Under the pieces are notes generated by a model. It saw only the letters and a list, made by a program, of their open reading frames with translations, was not told the DNA's origin and did no database searches. This document shows, in pieces, positions 25,279 to 32,520 of a DNA stretch of 64,000 bases. The first letter of the stretch is position 1, and each line of letters begins with the position of its first letter. Made by a program: the position numbers and the translations under genes. Origin of the DNA: Streptomyces sp. R21 (GTDB lineage Bacteria; Actinomycetota; Actinomycetes; Streptomycetales; Streptomycetaceae); the NCBI RefSeq assembly GCF_041051975.1, contig NZ_CP163435.1, positions 6,427,001-6,491,000 of the forward strand. Direction: 5' to 3'.

Positions 25279-26322
25279 ATGCGGGCAGTGGTGTTCGAGC
25301 GGTACGGGGAGCCGGCCGAGGTGCGCGAGGTCGCGGACCCGGAGCCCGCGGAGCACGGTGTCGTGGTCCGGGTGGAGGCCACGGGGCTGTGCCGGAGCGA
25401 CTGGCACGGCTGGATGGGCCACGACCCGGACATCACGCTGCCGCACGTGCCCGGGCACGAACTCGCCGGGGTCGTCGAGTCGGTGGGCGCCCGGGTCGAG
25501 CGCTGGTACCCCGGCGACCGGGTCACCGTCCCGTTCGTGTGCGCCTGCGGCAGCTGCCCGTCCTGCGCCGCCGGTGACCAGCAGGTGTGCGAGAAGCAGA
25601 CCCAGCCGGGCTTCACGCACTGGGGATCGTTCGCGCAGTACGTGGCGCTGGAGCACGCCGACGTGAACCTCGTCGAACTGCCGGACGAGCTGTCCTACGG
25701 GACGGCGGCGGCGCTGGGCTGCCGGTTCGCGACGGCGTTCCGGGCGGTGGTCGCGCAGGGCAGGGTGGCGCCGGGGGAGTGGGTGGCCGTGCACGGCTGC
25801 GGGGGCGTAGGACTGTCGGCGGTGATGATCGCGGCGGCCTCCGGGGCGCGGGTGGTCGCCGTCGACGTGTCACCTCAAGCCCTCGACCTGGCAAGGAAGT
25901 TCGGGGCCGCGGAGTGCGTGGACGCCGGGGGCGTCGAGGACACGGCGGAGGCCGTACGCGAACTGACCGGGGGCGGCGCCCACCTCTCCCTCGACGCCCT
26001 GGGCTCGCCCGGCACCTGCGCGGCCTCGGTGAACGGACTGCGCCGCCGCGGCCGCCACGTCCAGGTCGGCCTGCTCCCCTCGCCGACGGGTTCCAGCCCC
26101 GTCCCCATGTCCCGGGTGATCGGCCTGGAACTGGAAGTCCTGGGCAGCCACGGCATGGCGGCGCACGCCTACCCGTCGATGCTGGAACTCGTGACCGCCG
26201 GAGTACTGCGCCCCGACCTGCTGGTGACCTCGGCCATCACCCTCGACGCGGCCCCCGCCGCGCTGGCGGCGATGGGAACGGCGCCCGGGGCGGGCGTCAC
26301 GGTCATCGAACCGTGGAGCTGA
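25279..26322 (+). CDS. Zinc-dependent alcohol dehydrogenase
   Basis: 347-residue medium-chain dehydrogenase. Catalytic zinc ligands lie in GLCRSDWHG (Cys near 38) and PGHELAG (His-Glu near 61). The structural zinc site is the four-Cys lobe CACGSCPSCAAGDQQVC around 92-108. The NAD-binding fold starts at VHGCGGVGLSAV near 173. The probable substrate is an alcohol or aldehyde. The gene is preceded by a 214-base region that contains only a doubtful short frame (ATG 25143). Its 3' end overlaps the convergent acetyltransferase gene by 20 bases. Confidence 0.9.
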   Translation: MRAVVFERYGEPAEVREVADPEPAEHGVVVRVEATGLCRSDWHGWMGHDPDITLPHVPGHELAGVVESVGARVERWYPGDRVTVPFVCACGSCPSCAAGDQQVCEKQTQPGFTHWGSFAQYVALEHADVNLVELPDELSYGTAAALGCRFATAFRAVVAQGRVAPGEWVAVHGCGGVGLSAVMIAAASGARVVAVDVSPQALDLARKFGAAECVDAGGVEDTAEAVRELTGGGAHLSLDALGSPGTCAASVNGLRRRGRHVQVGLLPSPTGSSPVPMSRVIGLELEVLGSHGMAAHAYPSMLELVTAGVLRPDLLVTSAITLDAAPAALAAMGTAPGAGVTVIEPWS

Positions 26323-26893
26323 CCGGGCCGACGTTAGGGTGTCCGCGGTGGATGGCCCACTCGTGGTCGAGGACCGCCATCAGCACCTCGTCGGCCCACT
26401 CGCCGTCGCGCACCTGAACCTCCCGCCGTACGCCCTCCACCACGAACCCGACCTTCTCGTACACGCGCAGAGCCCGGTGGTTGTCGGCGTACGCCTCCAA
26501 CTGGATCCGGTGCAGGCCCAGTTGCTCGATGCCGTACCCGACGATCAGCCGGGTCGCCTCGGTGCCGATGCCGCGGCCGCGCCCGCGCGGGCCGATGAGC
26601 GTGCGGAACGTGCAGGAACGACTCTCGGCATCCCACTCGTAGAGGACGACCTCGCCGAGGAGTTCACCGGTGCTGCGGTCCGTCACGGCGAGGTCGAGCC
26701 GGTCGGTCTGCGCGCTGCGGGAGCCGTACCAGGAGCGCAGCCGCTCCAGGGTGAGTTCGGTGGACGAGTCGAAGGTGAAGCGGATGACCTCGGGGTCGTC
26801 GATGATCTCGGCGATCCCGGCCGCGTCGTCCTCGGTGAACGGCCGCAGCACGGTCAGCTCACCGGTGAGGACTGGCTTGACGGAGAAGTTCAT
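26303..26893 (-). CDS. GNAT N-acetyltransferase (RimJ/RimL-like)
   Basis: 196-residue acetyltransferase. Pattern: LRPFTEDDAAGIAEIIDDPEV, WYGSRSAQTDRLDLAVTD, GEVVLYEWD, the acetyl-CoA loop GPRGRGRGIGTEATRL near 120, and the final helix ALRVYEKVGFVVEGVRRE. Homologues acetylate ribosomal protein N-termini, antibiotics or small amines; the substrate is not predictable. ATG 26893 is selected as the residue where homology begins. The gene overlaps the end of the convergent alcohol dehydrogenase and is separated from the upstream HTH gene by a terminator. Confidence 0.85.
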   Translation of the reverse strand: MNFSVKPVLTGELTVLRPFTEDDAAGIAEIIDDPEVIRFTFDSSTELTLERLRSWYGSRSAQTDRLDLAVTDRSTGELLGEVVLYEWDAESRSCTFRTLIGPRGRGRGIGTEATRLIVGYGIEQLGLHRIQLEAYADNHRALRVYEKVGFVVEGVRREVQVRDGEWADEVLMAVLDHEWAIHRGHPNVGPVSSTVR

Positions 26894-26939
26894 CCGGTGA
26901 TCTTCGGCGGCGTACGGGCGTACCGGCAAACGAATAAGG

Positions 26940-26967
26940 CTGTGCCCCACGCGAGGGTGGGGCACAG
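26940..26967 (-). terminator. Terminator after the small HTH gene
   Basis: An 11-bp perfect stem CTGTGCCCCAC/GTGGGGCACAG with a six-base loop lies 22 bases after the stop of the HTH gene. On the transcribed leftward strand it is followed by CCTTATTCGTTTG, a T-rich tail. Confidence 0.75.
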
Positions 26968-26989
26968 GAGTGGGTGGCGGGAGGCGGAC

Positions 26990-27190
26990 TCAGTCTTCTC
27001 TGCGGCCGCGGTTGCCGGGCCGGGAGGCGACCCAGGCCCGCACGGTGTCGGCGTACCAGTAGGGCTTCCCGCCCTCCACATGGTCGGGCGCGGGCAGCAG
27101 TCCGTGTTTGCGGTACGACCTCACGGTGTCCGGCTGCACCTTGATGTGCGCCGCGATCTCCTTGTACGACCAGAGCCTACGGTCGGTCAT
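26990..27190 (-). CDS. Small helix-turn-helix (MerR/excisionase-like) DNA-binding protein
   Basis: 66-residue protein that is essentially one winged-helix domain: LWSYKEIAAHIKVQPDTVRS as helix-turn-helix, SYRKHGLLPAPDHVEGGKPYW as wing, then a basic tail RPGNRGRRED. This is the MerR_1/HTH_17 pattern used by excisionases and by single-domain regulators of the BldC type. It has no effector domain. GGAGGTG precedes ATG 27190 at good spacing. No integrase or att site is nearby, so a phage origin is unsupported; a chromosomal regulator is more likely. Confidence 0.82.
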   Translation of the reverse strand: MTDRRLWSYKEIAAHIKVQPDTVRSYRKHGLLPAPDHVEGGKPYWYADTVRAWVASRPGNRGRRED

Positions 27191-27607
27191 GAGTGGCACC
27201 TCCCTGCGCGCGTCGCGGCGGCGGCCGAGGACGGCCGTCGGGGGAGCCGGGCGCTGCGCTGGCGATCACAAAGCCTGTGCCCGTTGAACGACACAGAGTG
27301 AGCGCCGGGAAGCCCCTGTAGACCGGGTGTGACCCAAGACCCGCGTACACGGGACATGTGTGACAGGGGTGGGTTATTTGTGACAGGAGCGACGCAAACG
27401 GCAGTAGTTGCCGCTGTGTCCACCCGGGCACAGCGGGCAGCGCGGGTTCACGTGCAAAAGAGGCCCAGGTGGAGCCAAGGGAGGGGGCAAACCCCGGGCG
27501 CCGTACGGGCAGAGCTGAACCCGAGCCCCGGGTGGACCGGACCCGCTGCGCCGGGCCCGGCCCGGCCCACGGCCGGCTCCCCCTCTGCCGGAGGCATCAG
27601 CGTGCCG
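27191..27607. promoter_or_regulatory. Control region upstream of the small HTH gene
   Basis: This 417-base gap carries an exact direct repeat TGTGACAGG at 27359-27367 and 27379-27387, a 20-base period, with a partial third copy (GTGTGACCC) near 27328. Two copies two helical turns apart suggest tandem binding of a regulator. The left part holds the ribosome site of the HTH gene. The right part is GC-rich with the palindrome GCCGGGCCCGGC downstream of the AraC-type gene. No gene is seen. Confidence 0.45.
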
Positions 27608-28582
27608 TCAGCCCCCCGCGCCGGTCTTGGAAAAAACCGCACTCCGATCAGGTGAGAGCACAAGACTCGTGGCCTCGCCCGCCATCCGGTCGTTCCCCGG
27701 CGGCCCGGGAGGCGCGACGGACGGCGTCGCCCCGCGTGCGAGCGTGAACTCCCGAGGCGTGCACCCGGTCATCGCCCGGAACTCCCCGCTCAGGTGCGCC
27801 TGGTCGTAGAACCCGCAGGCCGCCGCCGTATCGGCCTGCGACCGTCCGCCCGCGAGCAGCCGCCGGGCCCGTTGCAGCCGCAGCACGCGGGCCGCGGCCT
27901 TGGGGCCGAGCCCGATCTGCTCCCGGAAACGGCTCTCCAACTGCCGTACGCCCCACCCGACTTCGTCGGCGAGCTGCGGCACCGGCATCGCGCCCCCCGT
28001 CCGCAGCAGCTCCGACCAGGCCCGCACCACCCGGACAGAGCTGGGCGTTCCCGCCGCCGACCAGCGGGTGAACACATCGTCGAGGAGCCCGAACCGGGCC
28101 GTCCAGGTCGGCAACGCGGCGAGCGCGGCGGAGAGTTCGCCGACGCTCGACCAGCGTGAAGTGCCGCGGCGCGCACCGAGGGCGTGCGGCAGGTCGTCCG
28201 GGTCCACGACCCGGTCCGCCAACTCGTGCTGGTCCGTGCCGAAGAGGGTGAACGCGGCCCACGGCGCGAGCAGGACCTCGATGCCGGAGATCCGGCCGCC
28301 GTGCTCGCCGAGGGCCGCGGTGGTGGCCGGTCCGGAGTACACCGAGACGAGCGTGACCGGGGGCCGGCTCCCGCGGGAGATGCGGACGGGCTCCTCGAAG
28401 CCGAGCAGCAGCGTCGCCGCGCCGATCGGCGCCTCCAGCCTGCGCCGCGGCCGGTTCAGGGCGAGCCGGATCCCGCGGTAGCTGATCACGCCGGGCCGCA
28501 GCCGCGGATCGGGCAGCGCGACGGCCGTCTCCCAGGAGCCGCCGGGCCCCTGCCCCGAACGGAGCCGTACCGCACTCGTCAT
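27608..28582 (-). CDS. AraC family transcriptional regulator
   Basis: 324 residues. The N-terminal 190 residues form a cupin-like sensor (PGVISYRGIRLALNRPRRR, IEVLLAPWAAFTLFG). The C-terminal part has the double helix-turn-helix of AraC proteins: QLADEVGWGVRQLESRFREQ, GLGPKAAARVLRLQRARRLL and ADTAAACGFYDQAHLSGEFR, then GCTPREF. It lies 55 bases downstream of, and in line with, the TIM-barrel gene of the inositol cluster, so it may share that transcript; whether it controls inositol genes or an unrelated target is open. Confidence 0.87.
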   Translation of the reverse strand: MTSAVRLRSGQGPGGSWETAVALPDPRLRPGVISYRGIRLALNRPRRRLEAPIGAATLLLGFEEPVRISRGSRPPVTLVSVYSGPATTAALGEHGGRISGIEVLLAPWAAFTLFGTDQHELADRVVDPDDLPHALGARRGTSRWSSVGELSAALAALPTWTARFGLLDDVFTRWSAAGTPSSVRVVRAWSELLRTGGAMPVPQLADEVGWGVRQLESRFREQIGLGPKAAARVLRLQRARRLLAGGRSQADTAAACGFYDQAHLSGEFRAMTGCTPREFTLARGATPSVAPPGPPGNDRMAGEATSLVLSPDRSAVFSKTGAGG

Positions 28583-28637
28583 GCGCTCATCGTGCAGCGC
28601 GCCACACGGCCTCGGGAAGGCCACGACCTCAGGAAAG

Positions 28638-29603
28638 TTACGCCCCGCACGACCTCAGGAACGCCCGCGTCCGCTGAGCGATCGGCAGCGGCTTGTCCGG
28701 CTCGCACGGGTACATGTCCTGCTCGACGATCGCGAAGAGGTCGACGTCCAGCTTCTGTGCCGCCGCGAGCACCGGCTCCAGCGCGGGCACCCCGGACGGC
28801 GGCTCGCACATCACGCCCTTCGCCACCGCGGGCCCGAACGGCATCTCCTCGGCCCGCACCCGGGCCAGGATCGCCGGGTCCACCTGCTTGAGGTGGAGGT
28901 ACCCGATCCGCTCCCCGTACGTCTCGATCAGCTTGACGCTGTCGCCGCCGCAGTAGGCGTAGTGCCCGGTGTCCAGGCACAGCGACACCAGCGACGAGTC
29001 CGCTGCGTCGAGGAAACGGACGACGTTCTCCTCGCTGTCGATGTGCGTGTCGGCGTGCGGGTGGACGACGATCCGCAGCCCGTACCGCTCCCGCACCTCG
29101 TGCGCGAGCCGCTCGGTCTGGGTGGTGAGGTGCCGCCACTGCGCCGGCGTCAGCGTGCTGTCCTCCAGGACCTCGCCGGTCTTGTCGTCGCGCCAGAAGG
29201 CGGGGATGACGACGAGGTGCGAGGCGCCCATCGCCTGGGTGAGCGCCGCGATGTCCGAGACGTGCGCCCAGGTGGACTCCCACACGTCCGGCCCACGGTG
29301 CAGCCCCGTGAAGACGGTGCCGGCGGACACGGTGAGCCCGCGCCGCGCGGTCTCGTCCCTCAGCACGGCCGGATCGGTGGGCAGATAGCCGTACGGGCCG
29401 AGCTCGATCCACTCGTACCCGGACGCGGAGACCTCGTCGAGGAACCGCCGCCACGGCACCTGCCGCGGGTCGTCGGGGAACCAGACCCCCCAGGAGTCGG
29501 GAGCCGAACCGACCCGGATGCGGGACAGTGAGGACTGAGGCGAGGACGGAGACGATGGCCGAGGCGAGGACGCGGGCGATGACTGGGGTGACAACGACGT
29601 CAT
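28638..29603 (-). CDS. TIM-barrel protein of the inositol cluster (IolE/inosose dehydratase-like)
   Basis: 321-residue xylose-isomerase-like barrel. Landmarks: VGSAPDSWGVWFP, YEWIELGPYGYLP, VIPAFWRDDKTGE, VVHPHADTHID, LCLDTGHYAYCGGDSV, GYLHLKQVDP and AIVEQDMY, with His, Asp and Glu suited to a metal site. Context beside iolC, iolB, iolD and mmsA points to a cyclitol step such as inosose dehydration or isomerisation. Residues 3-28 are a low-complexity Ser/Pro tract (SSPASSPRPSSPSS) unlike the rest, so the true start may lie further in. It is transcribed away from the other inositol genes. Confidence 0.8.
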   Translation of the reverse strand: MTSLSPQSSPASSPRPSSPSSPQSSLSRIRVGSAPDSWGVWFPDDPRQVPWRRFLDEVSASGYEWIELGPYGYLPTDPAVLRDETARRGLTVSAGTVFTGLHRGPDVWESTWAHVSDIAALTQAMGASHLVVIPAFWRDDKTGEVLEDSTLTPAQWRHLTTQTERLAHEVRERYGLRIVVHPHADTHIDSEENVVRFLDAADSSLVSLCLDTGHYAYCGGDSVKLIETYGERIGYLHLKQVDPAILARVRAEEMPFGPAVAKGVMCEPPSGVPALEPVLAAAQKLDVDLFAIVEQDMYPCEPDKPLPIAQRTRAFLRSCGA

Positions 29604-29650
29604 GGGCGTCAGCTTCCGGCCGACCAGGAGAGGTGTCAAGCTCTGGTCCG

Positions 29651-29697
29651 AATGTCTGGACAAAACATTGACAGGGCTCCCCGCGGACGACTAGACC
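29651..29697 (+). promoter_or_regulatory. Inositol cluster control site: palindrome overlapping a promoter
   Basis: TTGACA (29668-29673) and TAGACC (29692-29697) with an 18-base spacer form a good promoter for iolC, whose start is 40 bases further on. AATGT (29651-29655) and ACATT (29665-29669) are inverted arms, with TGTC-TG-GACA (29653-29662) inside, and the right arm runs into the -35 hexamer. A repressor bound here would block iolC and, being in the divergent gap, also the TIM-barrel gene. No regulator of the GntR (IolR-like) type is in the window. Confidence 0.55.
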
Positions 29698-29736
29698 AGG
29701 GGACAGCGGCAGCGAGGGGAAGGCGAAGGGAAGTCG

Positions 29737-30687
29737 ATGGCGTACGACCTGATCACCATGGGACGGATCGGTGTGGATCTGTACCCGTTGCAGACGGGCG
29801 TGCCGCTGCCGCAGGTGTCGTCCTTCGGGAAGTTCCTCGGCGGTTCGGCGACGAACGTGGCGGTGGCCGCGGCCCGCCTCGGCCGGCGCACGGCGGTGGT
29901 CACACGGACGGGCGACGACCCCTTCGGCACGTACCTCCACGAGGCGCTGCGCGACTTCGGCGTGGACGACCGCTGGGTGACCCCGGTGCCGGGCCTGCCG
30001 ACGCCGGTCACGTTCTGCGAGGTGTTCCCGCCGGACGACTTCCCGCTGTACTTCTACCGGCAGCCCAAGGCCCCGGACCTGGAGATCGACGCACACGACC
30101 TGGACCTGGACGCGCTCCGCGAGGCCCGCGTCTTCTGGATGACGGGCACCGGCCTGAGCGAGGAGCCCAGCCGCACGGCGACCCTCGCGGCGCTGGCCCA
30201 CCGCGCCAAGGCCGCTGCGACGGTCTTCGACCTCGACTGGCGTCCCATGTTCTGGAAGGACCCGGCCTCGGCCCGCCCCTTCTACGCCGAGGCCCTGCGC
30301 CACACCACGGTCGCCGTCGGCAACGTGGACGAGGTCGAGGTCGCCACCGGTGAGCGCGACCCGCACACCGCGGCCCGCGCGCTGCTCGACGCCGGTGTGG
30401 AACTCGCGGTGGTGAAGCAGGGGCCGAAGGGTGTCCTCGCCGTGCACCGCGACGGTACGACGGCCGAGGTCCCGCCCCTCCCGGTGAAGGTCCTCAACGG
30501 CCTGGGCGCCGGCGACGCGTTCGGCGGCTCCCTCTGCCACGGCCTGCTCGCCGGCTGGGACCTGGAGCGCATCATGCGGCACGCGAACGCCGCGGGCGCC
30601 ATCGTCGCGTCCCGCCTGGAGTGCTCCTCCGCGATGCCGACCCCGGCGGAGGTCGAGGAGGCGCTGGCGGCGGGGGCGGTCCGGTGA
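29737..30687 (+). CDS. iolC: 5-dehydro-2-deoxygluconokinase
   Basis: 316-residue PfkB-family kinase that phosphorylates 2-deoxy-5-keto-D-gluconate in myo-inositol breakdown. Signature 1 is GGSATNVAVAAARLG near residue 36; signature 2 is NGLGAGDAFGGSL near 253 with the catalytic Asp. FDLDWRPMFW is characteristic of the IolC branch. It starts the rightward inositol operon behind a TTGACA/TAGACC promoter and overlaps the next gene by a GTGA junction. Confidence 0.92.
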   Translation: MAYDLITMGRIGVDLYPLQTGVPLPQVSSFGKFLGGSATNVAVAAARLGRRTAVVTRTGDDPFGTYLHEALRDFGVDDRWVTPVPGLPTPVTFCEVFPPDDFPLYFYRQPKAPDLEIDAHDLDLDALREARVFWMTGTGLSEEPSRTATLAALAHRAKAAATVFDLDWRPMFWKDPASARPFYAEALRHTTVAVGNVDEVEVATGERDPHTAARALLDAGVELAVVKQGPKGVLAVHRDGTTAEVPPLPVKVLNGLGAGDAFGGSLCHGLLAGWDLERIMRHANAAGAIVASRLECSSAMPTPAEVEEALAAGAVR

Positions 30688-31637
30688 GGGCGGGCCACGT
30701 CTCAGGAGCGGGCGGCGGTATCTCGGGCACCCCGGCCCCGCCCGGGCCGCCCCGCACCGTCGACCTGGCGTCCCTGGTCCGCACCCGCACCCACCACCCC
30801 GAAGCCATCGCCGAGGCGGCCGCCCGCCGCCCGCGCCGGCCTCTCCTCGGAGACGCCGGCCGGCTGATGATCATCGCCGCGGACCACCCGGCGCGCGGCG
30901 CCCTGGCCGTCGGCGACCGGAAGCTGGCGATGGCGAACCGGGCCGGCCTCCTGGAGCGGCTCTGCCTCGCGCTCTCCCGCCCGGGCGTGGACGGCGTGCT
31001 GGCCAGCGCCGACGTCCTCGACGACCTGCTGCTGCTCGGCGCGCTCGACCACAAGGTGGTCATCGCGTCCATGAACCGCGGCGGACTGGCGGGAGCCTCC
31101 TTCGAGTTGGACGACCGGTTCACCGGGCACCGCCCGCAGGACATCCGGCGGCTCGGCTTCGACGCGGGCAAGCTCCTGCTCCGTATCGACTACGACGACC
31201 CGGGCTCCCTGCGCACCATGGAATCCACCGCCCGGGTGATCGACGAGATGGCCGAGCGTCAACTCCCCGTCTTCGTCGAGCCGTTCCTCTGCTATCGCGA
31301 CCCCGACACGGGCGCCCTGCGCAACGACCTGCGCGCCGAGGCCGTCACCAAGTCCATCGCCATCGCCAGTGGCCTTGGCGGGAGTTCGGCGTACACCTGG
31401 CTGAAGGTCCCCGTCACCGAGAACCCCGACGACATGGTCCAGGTCATGGAGACGTCCACGCTGCCCGCCGTGCTGCTCGGCGGCGACGTCGGCGAGGACC
31501 AGGGCGGCGCGTACGAGAAGTGGCGCGGCGCCCTCCAACTCCCCACCGTCCAGGGTCTGGTGGTCGGACGCTCACTGCTCTACCCGGCGGACGGCGATGT
31601 GGCCGCGGCCGTGGACACCGCCGTAGGACTGCTGTGA
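30684..31637 (+). CDS. Aldolase-like (beta/alpha)8 protein of the inositol cluster
   Basis: 317-residue barrel of the type annotated as Cgl0159 family or deoxyribose-phosphate aldolase-like. Features: GRLMIIAADHPARGALAVGD, VDGVLASADVLDDLL, ASMNRGGLAGASFELDD, KLLLRIDYDD, AYTWLKVPVTE with a Lys at the position of a Schiff-base residue, and LLGGDVGEDQGGAYEKW. No standard iolJ gene is present, so this protein is a natural candidate for cleaving 2-deoxy-5-keto-gluconate-6-phosphate (inference). GTG 30684 overlaps the iolC stop. The first 25 residues are Gly/Pro-rich and not conserved-looking. Confidence 0.75.
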   Translation: MRAGHVSGAGGGISGTPAPPGPPRTVDLASLVRTRTHHPEAIAEAAARRPRRPLLGDAGRLMIIAADHPARGALAVGDRKLAMANRAGLLERLCLALSRPGVDGVLASADVLDDLLLLGALDHKVVIASMNRGGLAGASFELDDRFTGHRPQDIRRLGFDAGKLLLRIDYDDPGSLRTMESTARVIDEMAERQLPVFVEPFLCYRDPDTGALRNDLRAEAVTKSIAIASGLGGSSAYTWLKVPVTENPDDMVQVMETSTLPAVLLGGDVGEDQGGAYEKWRGALQLPTVQGLVVGRSLLYPADGDVAAAVDTAVGLL

Positions 31638-31644
31638 GGGCCGC

Positions 31645-32520
31645 ATGACCAACGAGCGCATGACCGATGAGCGCACGAGCGACGATCTGTACGTCCCCAA
31701 GGGCGCCACCGCGGGCCCGCACTACGCCGTCGACATCGACCCCAAGCGCGCGGGCTGGAGCCACTGCAGCCTGCGCGTGGTGGAGTTGGAGCCGAACGGC
31801 ACGCACACCTTCACCACCGGTGACAGTGAGTGGATCGTGCTTCCCCTCAGCGGTGGCTGTACCGTGCGGACAGAGGGTGGCACCGGGGGCGGCGCAGAGG
31901 GTACAGAGTTCCAACTCCTGGGCAGGGAAGGCGTGTTCGCGTCGGTCACCGACTTCGCGTACGTGCCCCGTGACGCCCGGGTTCTGATCGCCTCCGGCGC
32001 GGGAGGCCGCTTCGCCCTGGCAGGAGCGAAGTGCGAGCGCCGACTCCCCGCCCGCTACGGCCCCGCGCCGGAGGTCCCCGTCGAAGACCGAGGCAGTGGC
32101 AACTGCGCCCGTACGGTGCGCAATTTCGCCTCCGCCGACGCCTTCGACTGCGACAAGCTCATCGCCGTCGAGGTCATCACCCCCGGCGGCAACTGGTCCT
32201 CGTATCCGCCGCACAAGCACGACGAGAACCGCCCCGGCGAGGAGACCGAACTCGAGGAGATCTACTACTTCGAGATCGACGGTCCGAACGGATTCGGCTA
32301 TCAGCGCGTATCTCCCGCGCGTGAGGGCGGTTCCGACGTCCTCGCCGAGGTCCGCACCGGCGACGCCGTCCTCGTCCCCGACGGCTGGCACGGCCCGTCC
32401 ATCGCCCAGCCCGGTCACGCGATGTACTACCTGAACGTGATGGCGGGGCCGGGAGACGAGCGGCAGTGGCGGATCTGCTTCCACCCGGCCCACGTAACAA
32501 GCGCAGAGGGATACCGATGA
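31645..32520 (+). CDS. iolB: 5-deoxy-glucuronate isomerase
   Basis: 291-residue bicupin that converts 5-deoxy-D-glucuronate to 2-deoxy-5-keto-D-gluconate. The second cupin keeps likely metal ligands in YPPHKHDEN and EEIYYFEI, and VPDGWHGPSIAQPGHAMYY matches the C-terminal family segment. The N-terminus has a short repeated stretch (MTNERMTDERTSDD) before homology starts at LYVPKG. It follows the aldolase-like gene after seven bases and overlaps iolD by ATGA. Confidence 0.93.
   Translation: MTNERMTDERTSDDLYVPKGATAGPHYAVDIDPKRAGWSHCSLRVVELEPNGTHTFTTGDSEWIVLPLSGGCTVRTEGGTGGGAEGTEFQLLGREGVFASVTDFAYVPRDARVLIASGAGGRFALAGAKCERRLPARYGPAPEVPVEDRGSGNCARTVRNFASADAFDCDKLIAVEVITPGGNWSSYPPHKHDENRPGEETELEEIYYFEIDGPNGFGYQRVSPAREGGSDVLAEVRTGDAVLVPDGWHGPSIAQPGHAMYYLNVMAGPGDERQWRICFHPAHVTSAEGYR

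Noticed and set aside
26990..27190. Excisionase of an integrated element
   Set aside because: No integrase, replication gene, att repeat or tRNA target is visible within several kilobases.
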